DNA of 64,000 nucleotides from Acytostelium subglobosum LB1 (taxonomy: Eukaryota; Evosea; Eumycetozoa; Acytosteliales; Acytosteliaceae). Within the stretch, counting starts at the first letter, position 1. Every line of letters begins with the position of its first letter. A model generated the notes under the pieces. The model worked only from the letters and a program-made list of their open reading frames with translations. It was not told where the DNA came from and searched no databases. The translations under genes were made by a program, and so were the position numbers. Below are positions 1-10,417 of this stretch, one piece after another. The stretch lies in the NCBI RefSeq assembly GCF_000787575.1, contig NW_012236528.1:1055552-1119551 (forward strand), given 5' to 3'.

Positions 1-502
1 ACCCATCGTGAAAGCCAATGATTCAATGAATCGACGTTCCCTCATAGTCACTTCACTCTCATTGAATTACTATACATTCAATATCTCATCGATCACAATC
101 AATCAATCGAGTTTCCATTAAAAATATATAAGTATATAAATATATTTGTTAAGAATTCTATATTTATATATATATATGTAGTCATTTAGATTCATCTTGA
201 TTGATTGATTGATTGAAACCAACGAAGATGATGCATGTTTGAACAGCAGTCTATTAACAAAGGTAATAGTATGTTGTAATAACATACATGTGACTGGTCA
301 CGGAGTTGCAAATCAAGTCAAGATTCTGATCGTCAAGATCAAAAGATTGGAAAAGTGTTGTTTTTTTGTCGTTTGTTGTCCAAGGTGGTACTCTGTGCAT
401 GAGATGGGATGCAGCATGAAGTGTTAAAGTTGTTCATTCTTTATTATACATAACTTTAAAGATATATAAAGATATAAAGATAGATAGATAGATAGATAGA
501 TA
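1..502. promoter_or_regulatory. Upstream region of the kinase/CYTH gene
   Basis: No convincing gene is visible here. The stretch is AT-rich, with TA-dinucleotide runs around 126-180 and short ATTGA repeats near 200-215. A GATA tetranucleotide run (about 479-500) sits immediately before the start codon at 503. This is most simply the promoter and 5' untranslated region of the plus-strand gene that follows. The open frames present lack good starts or coding character. Confidence 0.5.
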
Positions 503-2408
503 ATGTTGAGTAGAGCAAACGATAGATTAGCAAAGCTCTCACAACATTTGGATGTGTGCGGTACTTCTGCTGAGATCACCTCTTCCACAACATCATCTGC
601 AACAACAGAGTCTGCCATTGCTATCAAACCAAAGCCAAAGATATCAAAGCCTCATGATGATAATATAGAGTCTGATGGATCGTACGTCTTGTCCTTCATT
701 CATCACTCACAACAATCAATCAATCACTCACTCATGCACTCATTCAATCAATCAAACAATGTACAGGATCGCAAGGGAGAAGCTCAATGAGGAGGAGTTG
801 GACTTAACAGTGGAGTTGAATACAGGTACAAACACTTATGAGATGAAGCCAGTTCCAAATACTTTGTCATTCGATCAGGGATTCTTCCATGCGATCAGAG
901 CGATTGAGTTGCTGACTGAGCATGACAAGCAACGAGTGGTGGTCATTGGCATTGCTGGTCCAGTTGGCGCAGGCAAGACAACTCTGGCGCACAAAATATC
1001 ATCCCTCGTCAACGCCATAGTATTCGACCTTCAAGACTTTATCCGTATCGACATGGTCAAGGACAACAACTATGATGATCCAGTGCTGATAGACTTTGAT
1101 CGTGTTGTTGTAAGTTAGTGGAGAGTGTCCTAGTCCATCACTCATTCATTCATTCCTAACAATCATCATCATACACACAGGACACAATGAAGAGATTGAG
1201 GATGAATGAAGTTGTGGAGATACCAAAGATCATTAGACATAAGGAGACTGGCAATATTATCAAGGTGGAACAACATAAGGTATCATTGAACCAATCAAAG
1301 GTACTCATACTTGAAGGTAGCTATGCACTCAGCGCAAAAATCAGGCCCATCCTAGACATCAGCATTGCCATCACTGGCGGTGTCCATCTCGACCTAATCA
1401 AAAGAATCATGAGGGATATCGTCGTCAACAAAAGTTCATCAAAGGTATGATACCCTGGTCTTGTCTCCCATGTTCTGCCAACCCTCACCCTAACCCTACC
1501 CTCGCCCTCGCCCTCGCCCTCGCCCTCACTATCACTCAATCAATCAATCATTTTCCAGGATGTACTGTTACAAATTACCAATGTAGTATTTCCAATGTTC
1601 AAGGCATTCGTTGAGCCAGACTTGGATAATGCCAAGATCAAGATACATTCGTCGTATAACCCGATGAGTCAGGTGGTCGAGCCAACATATGTCTGCAAGG
1701 CCAAGTACGAACCACAGAAGGAGCACTTTGATCAATTCCTCTCATCACTCAATGTCAAGCCTGTCAAGAAGATCTTCTCGGACATGTACCTCTACCCGCC
1801 CAAGTACGGCTCTGACGGCATCTCCCAAGCCGACAAGACCAACTGGATCCGAATCCGACGTACCGATCGCGGTCAATTCAATATATACTTCTACAGAGAG
1901 GTACGTCCAACTTGGAAACATCCCAACTCAATCTATCACTCACTCAATCATTCAATCATTCAAAACATAGATAATGGACGCCAACATCAATACTAGACCA
2001 TCACTTAATTTCGAGATATCGGTAAAGACGATTGGAGGACTGTTGTCACTTGGTTATCAGATTGGCGCCATACTGAATAGAACGATCGAGGTTTGGTACG
2101 AGCGCAATGGTATCATCATCACAAAGGAGTATATCAAGGAGTTGGAGAAATACTTTATCCAGATCAAGGGTCAGAGTAGACGCGAGGTGATGAGCTTCGC
2201 CGACAAGCTCAAGATGACCAATATTCACGTGCCACAGACCTTCCTCTATCTCTACTTCAAGAAGCTCAAGAAGAGCAAGCTGAGACTGGAGGAGATGGAG
2301 CGTGGCGTGGCCAGCGGAGCCATCATCGCCAAGAACAACACCAGCAGCAACAAGAAGAACAAGAAGACGACGACGACGACGACGACTCAGCAGCAAATGT
2401 CCAAATGA
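503..2408 (+). CDS. Uridine kinase-like / CYTH (triphosphate tunnel) protein, TTM1/2-like
   Basis: Five exons: 503-681, 767-1109, 1181-1444, 1559-1900 and 1971-2408. All have GT-AG borders and consistent phase, giving about 521 residues. The N-terminal half holds a P-loop kinase with the Walker A motif GIAGPVGAGKTTL (exon 2), followed by the LILEGSYAL segment usual in uridine kinase/phosphoribulokinase folds. The second half begins VEPDLDNAKIKIHSSYNP and continues with charged strands typical of CYTH domains. This order matches plant TTM1/TTM2, where the CYTH part acts as a pyrophosphatase. The tail is rich in Lys, Thr and Gln. The P-loop is intact; whether the kinase half phosphorylates nucleosides cannot be told from sequence. 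The domain call is firm, the substrate is not. Confidence 0.85.
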
Positions 2409-2512
2409 TCATCAGTGTTGACTCAATTAAAGATCAGATTGATTGATTGATGGGAATGATTCCAGTTTGATTGGAATGGAATGATTTATTATATTATATA
2501 AGTATATACACA

Positions 2513-3317
2513 TTAACGATCACGACCAAACAATGTCTTACGCTGCTCAGCGGTGTATGATGTTGGTCTCTTGAGGTTCTGCTCATCATCGTAGACCTTG
2601 TAGGCCTTGACGGCATCCAACTGAGCCATTCTGTTGTGATAGTCGAATAACTTTGGATAGTCCTTCTCAGTGACCTCTTGCAACAATATGATGTTCTTGC
2701 TCCATGGATAGATGGCCAGATCAGCGATCGACAACTCATCGCCAGCAACATAAGCATGCTTCTCAAGCTGACGCTCAATCACATGGAACAATCTGCGAAC
2801 CTCATTATAATGTCTCTTGATTGGGTACTCATGTCTCTCCTCAGCATATCTTGTGTAATGTCCATACTGTCCCATGTTTGGTCCGAGTGATGACACTGAT
2901 TGATCGATGATATTAGTCATTCGCTCACTCATTCAATCATTCACTAAATCAATCAATGTAGTACATACTTTGGAAGAATACCCATCCGAGGACATCGTAG
3001 TGCTCTTGAGTGTGAGTGACCTCGTTGGGGAGATACTTGCCCTTGCCGTAGGTCTTGGCAAGGTAGATGAGGATGTTACCACTCTCGAATAGGACAATGG
3101 GACTCTTACCCTCTGGTACATTGGGGTCCTTGATAGCGGGGATCTTGCTGTTTGGATTGATCTTTACGAATTCCTCCTTGAACTGATCACCATTGGCCAA
3201 GTCCATATCGACCTTCTCATAAGGCAGACCTAACAACTCCAAGAATATATAAACCTTGGCAACATTTGGTGTATTCTTTGAATAAAGAGTGATTGGCTTA
3301 AGTGATGAAGTAGACAT
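2513..3317 (-). CDS. Glutathione transferase, Ure2/YfcG (nu-class) type
   Basis: Two exons on the minus strand, 3317-2969 and 2895-2513, joined in phase (243 residues). An upstream in-frame ATG at 3341 would add eight residues. The N-terminal thioredoxin-like half begins SSLKPITLYSKNTPNVAKV and carries the NPNSKIPAI and FESGNILIYLA segments that bind glutathione in this family. The splice restores FFQMSSLGPNMGQYGHY, the hallmark of the Ure2/YfcG group, in which disulfide-bond oxidoreductase or peroxidase activity with glutathione is known. The C-terminal helical half includes the N-capping segment GDELSIADLAIYPW. Cytosolic, with no targeting signal seen. Glutathione synthetase lies only about 5 kb away. 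Confidence 0.9.
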
Positions 3318-3341
3318 TGTACGAAGGACTGATGATATCAT

Positions 3342-3902
3342 AAAATATTATATATTATAAGAGTGATATTGATTGATTGCTTGATAGATTGATGGTTTGT
3401 ATTTGATTTGTATTTGTTTGTTTGTGATGTTAATTAATGACCAATATTGGATTCATTAAATACTTTGTTCAAGTTCCATTCTATCAGAATGACCGATCCA
3501 AGTGAAGAGTTGCGGTCATCCCACCACCAATCAATTTTCAAAAGTCATAGACCAAGTTCAAAGACTTTCGAATCTTCTAGAAGTGTGTGGTGAATGTTTC
3601 CACATTAGTTCACTTCCCTTCCCCCATTACTCTACATGCCCATTCCATTCGTCCTTATACCAATGAGTGAATAAGTCATGAGTGGATAGTAGAGTAGTAG
3701 TTGATTCCTTATGAATCGATGGACTAATAGTCATGATGATAGATGATTTGATCTTACTAGCATCATAATGTCTACATTGAATGTTGTTAGGTATGACTGA
3801 ATTATTTGAGGTCAATGTTTCTACAAGCATTTCACCATCATGATTCATTCTCCATCTCTCTCTTGTAGTTTCGTTCGATTACAAGTTGACTTTGACATTA
3901 CA
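3342..3902. other. Spacer between the transferase gene and the next candidate
   Basis: AT-rich spacer. It contains the 5' flank of the transferase gene and an unassigned minus-strand frame (3848-3627) with plausible composition but no supporting domain or splice partner. Nothing else was recognised. Confidence 0.4.
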
Positions 3903-4382
3903 TTAATGTAGTCCAAACTTATCTGCCATTTGATTACCAAGACAATCACCAATGCTATCACCAAAGTATTCTTTGTCAATTACTTTGTTGTTTTTAGAAT
4001 GTATTACAATGATTGGAGGAGGTGTCCTGACACTTACCTCTTGTCTCATCACTGACCCAAACAACTGTACATCAGCACAGACATTTTTGTGATTGATTGA
4101 TTTGTCAGTTGTAAAAATATGTGAGCGCGCAAAACCTGAAAAAAAAGATCAGTTTGATTGGTAGACCTGTTACAAGTGAGATCGATCTCACCAGAAACGC
4201 AACAACCACTAAAACAATCAGAGATGTGACTTGCGATGTGATTGGGCCTGATTTCGATGGACTGATCTGGGGGGTGTCTTACTGACGAAGTCCAACAGCT
4301 CAGAGTTAGTGGATTAATGATTGAATTAGTGAGTGTGTGAGTGATCGAGAGTGAGTGATGATAGGATAACACCGACAATCAT
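3903..4382 (-). CDS. Possible small spliced gene, unrecognised
   Basis: The best-supported part is a 3' exon of about 233 bases (4135-3903) that follows a strong acceptor (eight T then CAG). It reads through 76 codons ending SIGDCLGNQMADKFGLH and stop. A 16-base exon (4298-4283) and a start at 4382 can be joined in phase, giving about 86 residues, but the first donor (GTTATC) is weak. The peptide is not recognised. It may be a real small gene or chance. A further 73-residue open frame lies just downstream on the same strand (3848-3627). Confidence 0.25.
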
Positions 4383-4784
4383 TGCTGTATCTAGTCCCTA
4401 GTCTTTACATCTCTGTTATATGATTGAAAACAATCACATCGATATCCATTGTTGTATTTATACACACCTACAAACACACAAACACAATCACAAACACACA
4501 ATAAGGCATTGGCGATGTTAGTTTGATCATATATCCAACATCTGACACTACACACACAACACAACACAACACAACTTGCAAGTTGCAAACACACTTGTTC
4601 AAGAGTTTGCATAAACAGCCTCTCACACTCGCTTCACACTAGCCAATCAATCGATCAACCTACCAACCACACGTGCCAATCAATCAAACAGTCGTAGACA
4701 ACCCTTTGGCCCAGCGACTCGCTTTGCGTCCAACAAACACCCTCCTCCCCCATCCATCCATTCGAATCGATTGAACGAACTATC
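4383..4784. promoter_or_regulatory. CA-rich upstream region of the RasGEF gene
   Basis: This stretch lacks coding character. It is dominated by CACAAACACA and ACAACACAAC repeats (about 4460-4570) followed by C-rich sequence up to the start codon at 4785. That composition resembles a long 5' leader plus promoter. No RNA gene was recognised. Confidence 0.45.
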
Positions 4785-7700
4785 ATGGAAAGAGTCAAAC
4801 ACCTCAAGGTGCCGAACCAACATCAACGTCAGCGCTCGCAAAGCATTGACATGATTGTAATGGATGAAGTCAGCAAGATAATAAGTGACATGGACAACAG
4901 TCTACAACAGCAGCCACAGTCACAGTCACAGTCACAGTCACAGTTANNNNNNNNNNNNNNNNNNNNNNNNNNNNNNNNNNNNNNNNNNNNNNNNNNNNNN
5001 NNNNNNNNNNNNNNNNNNNNNNNNNNNNNNNNNNNNNNNNNNNNNNCCACAGTCACAGTCACAGTCACAGTCACAGTTACAGTCACAGTCACAGCAAACA
5101 CTACTACAGATACCACAAATACAGATGCAAGTGCCACTGGAATCACCTCGAAATGTCCGGTTCAACTCGATGAGCATGACATACTCGGTGCCGCCCTCGC
5201 CAAACACCTCATCGCCACCCTCACCCATCCTGCGTCATCATCAAAGCCTGTCAATACATCCGACCAACATTAACATCAACACGCCCTCACCCATCACTTC
5301 ATCAACATCACCATCATCTGTAACATTAAAATCGTCCAACAACAGTGTAACACCGCCATACATCGTCGGCAACTCGAGCCCACTCGAGGGCAGCTCGCCG
5401 TCACAGACGCCACCCCTGTCGGCACAGGACCAGATGCCATCGTCGGCCTACTATCCCAACCCGCATCACATATCCATCTCGATCTTGGACAAGGAGTCTC
5501 GCCTGAGCACTGGCTCCGACAGCTTCAATGCGTTCCCAGGCGAGCTCACCTCTAGCGGGTACATCAACAAGCGATCCAGTCTGTTCCTCAGCGTCCCACC
5601 CACGGCCACTGAGGGCGGCGTGGACAAGACTTCGACCAAGAAGGAACCAGAGATTCCACTGTATGAGCGCATAATGATGCGCCTGTCTACGCTGGTCGAG
5701 TCGTGGCCATGGCTCGTGCTCATGGTGCTGTCCATCCTCTTTATTATATTCATCGACGACGCTATTGGTGCGGCGGGCTCGCTACGCACCGACGCACTTG
5801 ACTACACAGTCCTGGCGCTGCGCATAATCATCCTAATCTTCTTCACATTCGATGTGGTGGCCAGCATCATCGTCTATGGCAGCCACTACTACAGCTCGCT
5901 ACCGCTACTCTTCTTGGACATTGTGTCGATACTCTCGATCCTGCCCAGCATCGTGTGCTTCTTCCTGGAGGAGCCACTGCCGTGGAAGCTACAGGTGTTG
6001 GTCATTGGCCAGTACGGCCGTATCATCCGTTTGTGCGGATCCTTCATTCGCGTCTCCCTGATATCCACGCTCCACAGACGACTGTGGCGCAATCGCAGGA
6101 CAAGCAGCCAGGACAACCTCCAGGTGGAGGCCAGTAAACTGGGCGACAAGCTGATGTTGGTCACTTTGAACAAGATAGTGCTGCTAGTGCTTCTGGTGTA
6201 CTTTGCCACGCAGCTGTTGACCTATCATCCAACTGGAAACAAGGCCATCGAGACCAATCTTGCGAACCTACAATATCAACAGATGAACCTGGAACCATAC
6301 CAATTTGCAGCGTCCGTACAGAACATATTGGCAACCAACAGCGAGATCCTAAAGTTGGTCATCTCAGGCCAAACATGGTTGAACAACAAGTCAGCAATCA
6401 ACCATCTACAATATGGCGCAGTCCTAGAGTACACCTATCAATCAACATCAATGATCCTGGACAACTCGGTATGTAGTCCATCCTTCCCTCGACCTCACTT
6501 GCTCACTCACTGACTCATTCAATCAATCAATCAAACATTACAGGATGCCATCAGATCATCCAGCATATACCATCTGTGTCTGACAATCTTTGTCATTGTA
6601 ATACTAATTATAGTCAACTTGATGATCATGCGCGACAGTTACAATCTGATCATTTATCCATTGGAGAATGTGATGGCAATCGTCAAGACTCTGTCCAAAC
6701 AGAATGCTGCCATACTAAAGAAGTCAGAGTCATTGGAGAATGCCACGGTTGCTGTCAAGGAGCCACATGGCAATAAGAATCATCACTCTGGACTGGACGA
6801 TGGGTCAGATGAAACTGGATTCCTCATTGGTATGCTTAGCGAGATTGATGGCTCACTTCAAGCGGCTAAAGAGAAGGTCGAAGAGGAGTCCAACCAGAAC
6901 TCCAAGCTCAAGAGCGAGATTGAGGACCTGAACGCCGAGAAGTATATACTTCAGATTCACTTGGATGTATGTAACATCTTCACTCAGCTAGCTGAGGAGC
7001 ATCGCCAGACCAGCATAATACTCATACACGACCTCCACCCACACTAGTCTGTTCTGCGAAGGATAGAGTTTGAGGACACTGTTGGAAAGCTGTTGAAGAA
7101 GAATATGGACTTGCTGGCGATCAATGCCAAGCCATTACCAGATGGAGTCAATGGAGATGATATCAAGTTCAAGACAGAGGACAACAATCCAGACAAGTTC
7201 ATTGTTTTGGCTGGCTCGTTGGACAAGCTGATCGATCGCCTGACCATCATCAACAACCATGACATGAAGTTTGCCAACGTCCTACTCATGACCTATAGAC
7301 GATTCATCTCGCCTGTCGAGCTGATGGAGCGTCTGATCATTCGCTTCTGTGTCACACCCGCGCTGGCACTGTCGCCCACCTTTTTGCAGATGGACGAGTA
7401 CGTCTCGGACTGGCGCAGGACCAAGCAGGAGCAGTCGCGTCTCAGCGTGTTCAACGTTATCAAGCTGTGGATTGGCAAGTTCTACTGGGACTTCAACGAT
7501 CCCAAGATGATTGAGTTGCTTAACTTTTTACTCAAGACCATCATGCCCTCGTTCAAAATGGATCGCTATGCTTCGCACCTCGAGACAGTGTTCCGTCGCA
7601 AGCAAGACGGCTACGTGCCACTTCGCGAGTACATCCCACCACCCATGCTCACACAGGAGGAGGTGGCCCAGATGATGGTCGTGGACGACCGCGTGCTCTT

Positions 7701-8412
7701 CAACTTTGACATCAACGACATTGCCATCCAGATCACGCTCATTGAGTTTGAGCAGTTCAAATGCATCCGCCCACACGAGCTGCTGGACCTGGCGTGGACA
7801 AAGGCAAAGACCAAGTACAAGACATCGCCCAGCATCTGCCGCTTCACCGAGCACTTTAACAACTTTAGCTTCTGGATCCAGATGCAGGTGGTCAAGCACG
7901 GCAAGGTCAAGGAGCGTGTGTCTGCACTCAAGCGCATCATCGCGTTGGGCGAGTGCTTTGTCAATCTGAACAACTTCTATGGCGCGATGGGCGTGCTGGC
8001 ATCGCTCGAGTCGGCAGCCGTCTCACGTCTCCAGAAGACATGGGATCAGCTGCCCGAGGCCTCAGTCGAATCATACCGCGCACTCCAGGCATTGCTGTCG
8101 CCCAATGGCAGCTACAAAGTGTACAGAGAGCGTCTGAACCAGACGTCATCGGCGTGCATCCCATACCTGGGCGTCTATCTCACCGACATTACATTCATCT
8201 ACGAGGGCAACCCCGACCACAAGGACGGTCTGATCAACTTCACCAAGTTGCGCGAGATCACCACGACCATCCTGTCCATCCTCCAGTTCCAAAACACGCT
8301 GGAGTACTACTATGAGCCCAACGAGAAGATCCGCTCGCAGCTGGACTTGCGCGCACCCAACTCAGACACCATCTACAAGATGAGTCTGACAGCAGAGCCA
8401 AGGAGAGCTTAA
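4785..8412 (+). CDS. RasGEF with six-pass voltage-sensor-like membrane domain
   Basis: Exons 4785-6468 (interrupted by the N gap), 6544-6966 and 7048-8412; about 1123 residues are visible. The Gln/Ser/Pro-rich start is followed by hydrophobic segments at about 5705-5760, 5810-5875, 5900-5967, 6010-6063, 6160-6225 and 6560-6625. The fourth has arginines spaced like a channel S4 helix (GRIIRLCGSFIRVSL), and a long loop separates segments five and six. A coiled coil (about 6700-6966) follows. Then come a RasGEF N-terminal domain (about 7195-7420) and a CDC25 catalytic domain (about 7660-8400, with HELLDLAWTK, KERVSALKRIIALGECF and PYLGVYLTDI). It should load GTP onto Ras-family proteins from a membrane. 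Whether the S1-S4 part senses voltage is inference. The start at 4785 is chosen because the Q/S repeat frame matches on both sides of the gap. Confidence 0.85.
4947..5046. other. Assembly gap of exactly 100 N
   Basis: One hundred N lie inside a CAGTCA hexamer-like repeat that codes for Pro-Gln-Ser-Gln. Exactly 100 is the usual placeholder for a gap of unknown size. It is not a multiple of three, so it artificially breaks the reading frame of the surrounding RasGEF gene: the frame to the left (from 4785) and the frame to the right (from 5047) encode the same PQSQSQ repeat. Confidence 0.95.
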
Positions 8413-8467
8413 TAAATGTTGTTCTTGTTCATATATAAGTATGTTGTTATTACAAGTATCTATCTAT

Positions 8468-10095
8468 CTACGAAAGGATTGGTGAATCGATGACTGCAAA
8501 GCCAGCAGCAACACCACCTTCATCGCTTGATGCTGTCTTTGTCCTTAGCAATATTCCTCCTTCTTCGTTCATAACGACCTTGTCTCCATTCCTACGATTG
8601 GTTGAATGAGTGAGTGAGTTAGTGAAAGAATGAATGGACGAGTGACTGGATCTTGGGCCAAGCTTACCCAATGTATAGTCCAAAGATTCCAAGCTCGTAG
8701 AGTGCCTCAATCTCGTGCAACTCACGCTCACGGATGATGAGTGTCTTGAATGGTCTTGGCTGGATGCGATCCATGAGGATGAATGATGAAAGTTCGTCAG
8801 GTGACATTGACTGAAGGGATGTGCGAACTTGGTCGTTGTATATGTTGTTGCCACCGCCCTCGCGCTGTGGCTTCATGACAAACAGCTCTGGGTGCTGGAT
8901 GGCGCGCTCAACCACTGCTGGATCGATGTCCTCCTTGGACAAACTGTACAGGCCAGTGAATGATTGACGCATGCGCTTCACGGACTCTTGATCCTGCAAC
9001 AGCTGCTCGAGCAGCTGTGGCTTGGCAATCGCCTGCTGGATCTTCTTGGCGCCGACCAAGTGGTTGGCAATCGATGGACACTTGATCGACAACGATCGCT
9101 CAATAACCAGACGAGCATCCCACTCAGCCTGAGTCGGATAGTCGGCGGGTGTGTAGCCGGCTCTAAAGTAGGATATGGCCACCTCGTGACCATCGATCAG
9201 CAATGCTCCAGTGTCTGCGCTGAGGCTGCCGCGCTCATGCACCTCTTGAAGCGTCCTCCTGATCATCTTGACCTTGTGTCTGTTCCAGAGATTGTACTCA
9301 ATGATCTTCTGGTCCCAAATGTTCCTCTCGCCCTTCTGCACGATCATCATGGCGACAGCCTTGTCATTGTTGTACAACTTGAATGCTTCGGCGATGGCTC
9401 TGGCAATGTTGACAGCAGTGTCGTTGACAGGCAGCTTGTCCAGAGGATACTGTTTCTCGAGCTGATTGTTGCTGATGAGGTACTTGTGCAGCTCGGACAC
9501 CTTTGACGAGAGACTGCCAAACGATGACGAGATGGTGTTGAGTTCGACCTGATAGAATCTCCATTCTCCGCTGTCCTCTGTTGAGTCGCCTGGTTGATGC
9601 AACATGTAATCCGATCTAAACAGTCCTAATTCAATCTGTTGTCTAACGCCCTCTGCATTGACCTTTCTGTGAATGTCCAACAATAATTGAGTAAATGTAT
9701 CTTGTACACTTGATTGATTGTGTGATTTAGTGAGTCGAGGGAGGTTAGTCAGTCAATGCTCAATGATGCCACAGCATTCATTCATTCATAGCTTACTTCT
9801 TCAATGTATCTTGGATGAAGTTGTAGTTGCGACTTAGGTGGTGTACGAGCAGGTTGTAGTCTGTGGCCAATGACTTGGCTTGGTGGAATAGTTGATCAGG
9901 GAAACGATTGGGCAATAGTGATATTGGAAGATGTGTGACGATTGGATAGGCAATTGCATCGCTCTCGGCCTGTGTCTTCTTCTTCTCAAAGACTAAAGAG
10001 TGGCCGAATGCCCAATCTATAGCCTGTTCAGCAATCTCCTTTATATTGCCAATTGATTGATAAGCTGTTGTTGTAACAGTTGTAGTTTTTGTCAT
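8468..10095 (-). CDS. gshB: Glutathione synthetase (eukaryotic type)
   Basis: Three minus-strand exons, 10095-9797, 9708-8668 and 8591-8468, give about 487 residues, close to the roughly 475 of the family. The protein catalyses ATP-dependent joining of gamma-glutamylcysteine and glycine in the cytosol. Family hallmarks are FRSDYMLHQ, the [14 protein letters not shown] substrate-loop region, [14 protein letters not shown] (the glycine-rich ATP-grasp loop) and a C-terminal segment with [11 protein letters not shown] and the alanine-rich loop [13 protein letters not shown]. The first acceptor is an AAG and not a CAG, but only it keeps frame and family sequence ([17 protein letters not shown]). 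The ATG at 10095 is preferred because the longer open frame begins with a non-ATG codon. The symbol follows dictyostelid usage. Confidence 0.95.
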
Positions 10096-10417
10096 TGTGA
10101 TCAAGATTATGTATAGTTATGTATTTGTATTATATGTATAAGTATAAGTAATAATAATATTAACAAGGTGTGTTTGAAGAATGACAAGATGAAGATTCTT
10201 GACCAAGTGTGGTCAAATCGAATCGTTTTCAAGATTCTTTGGAAGGTGCTTCTGTTTTGGTGATCTTTGGGTTCCCAATGGATGATCAAGGGAACAATGA
10301 CCATTATTTAAATATTTAATTTATTTTTTTATTGTTCTTTGAATAATTGATTGATGATTAATTAATTGATTGATTGATTGAGAGATGATTTCCAGTGTTG
10401 GATTGAATTTTTGTGGA
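10096..10417. other. Spacer between glutathione synthetase and B-box gene 1
   Basis: AT-rich spacer with an ATTGA-rich stretch near 10340-10382. It holds a short hairpin-capable sequence, TTGACCAAGTGTGGTCAA (10199-10216). It probably combines the promoter of the glutathione synthetase gene and the 3' region of the B-box gene. No gene seen. Confidence 0.4.

Noticed and set aside
3627-3848. 73-residue minus-strand frame
   Set aside because: Plausible composition, but an upstream in-frame stop, no splice partner that keeps frame and no domain.
4391-4612. Cys-rich minus-strand frame
   Set aside because: It is a by-product of CACAAACACA repeats in the RasGEF leader.
4885-6513. Start of the RasGEF at 4885
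   Set aside because: The left part of that frame reads as Ser-His repeats, while the frame from 4785 gives the same Pro-Gln-Ser repeat as on the far side of the gap. The 100-N filler shifts the frame artificially.
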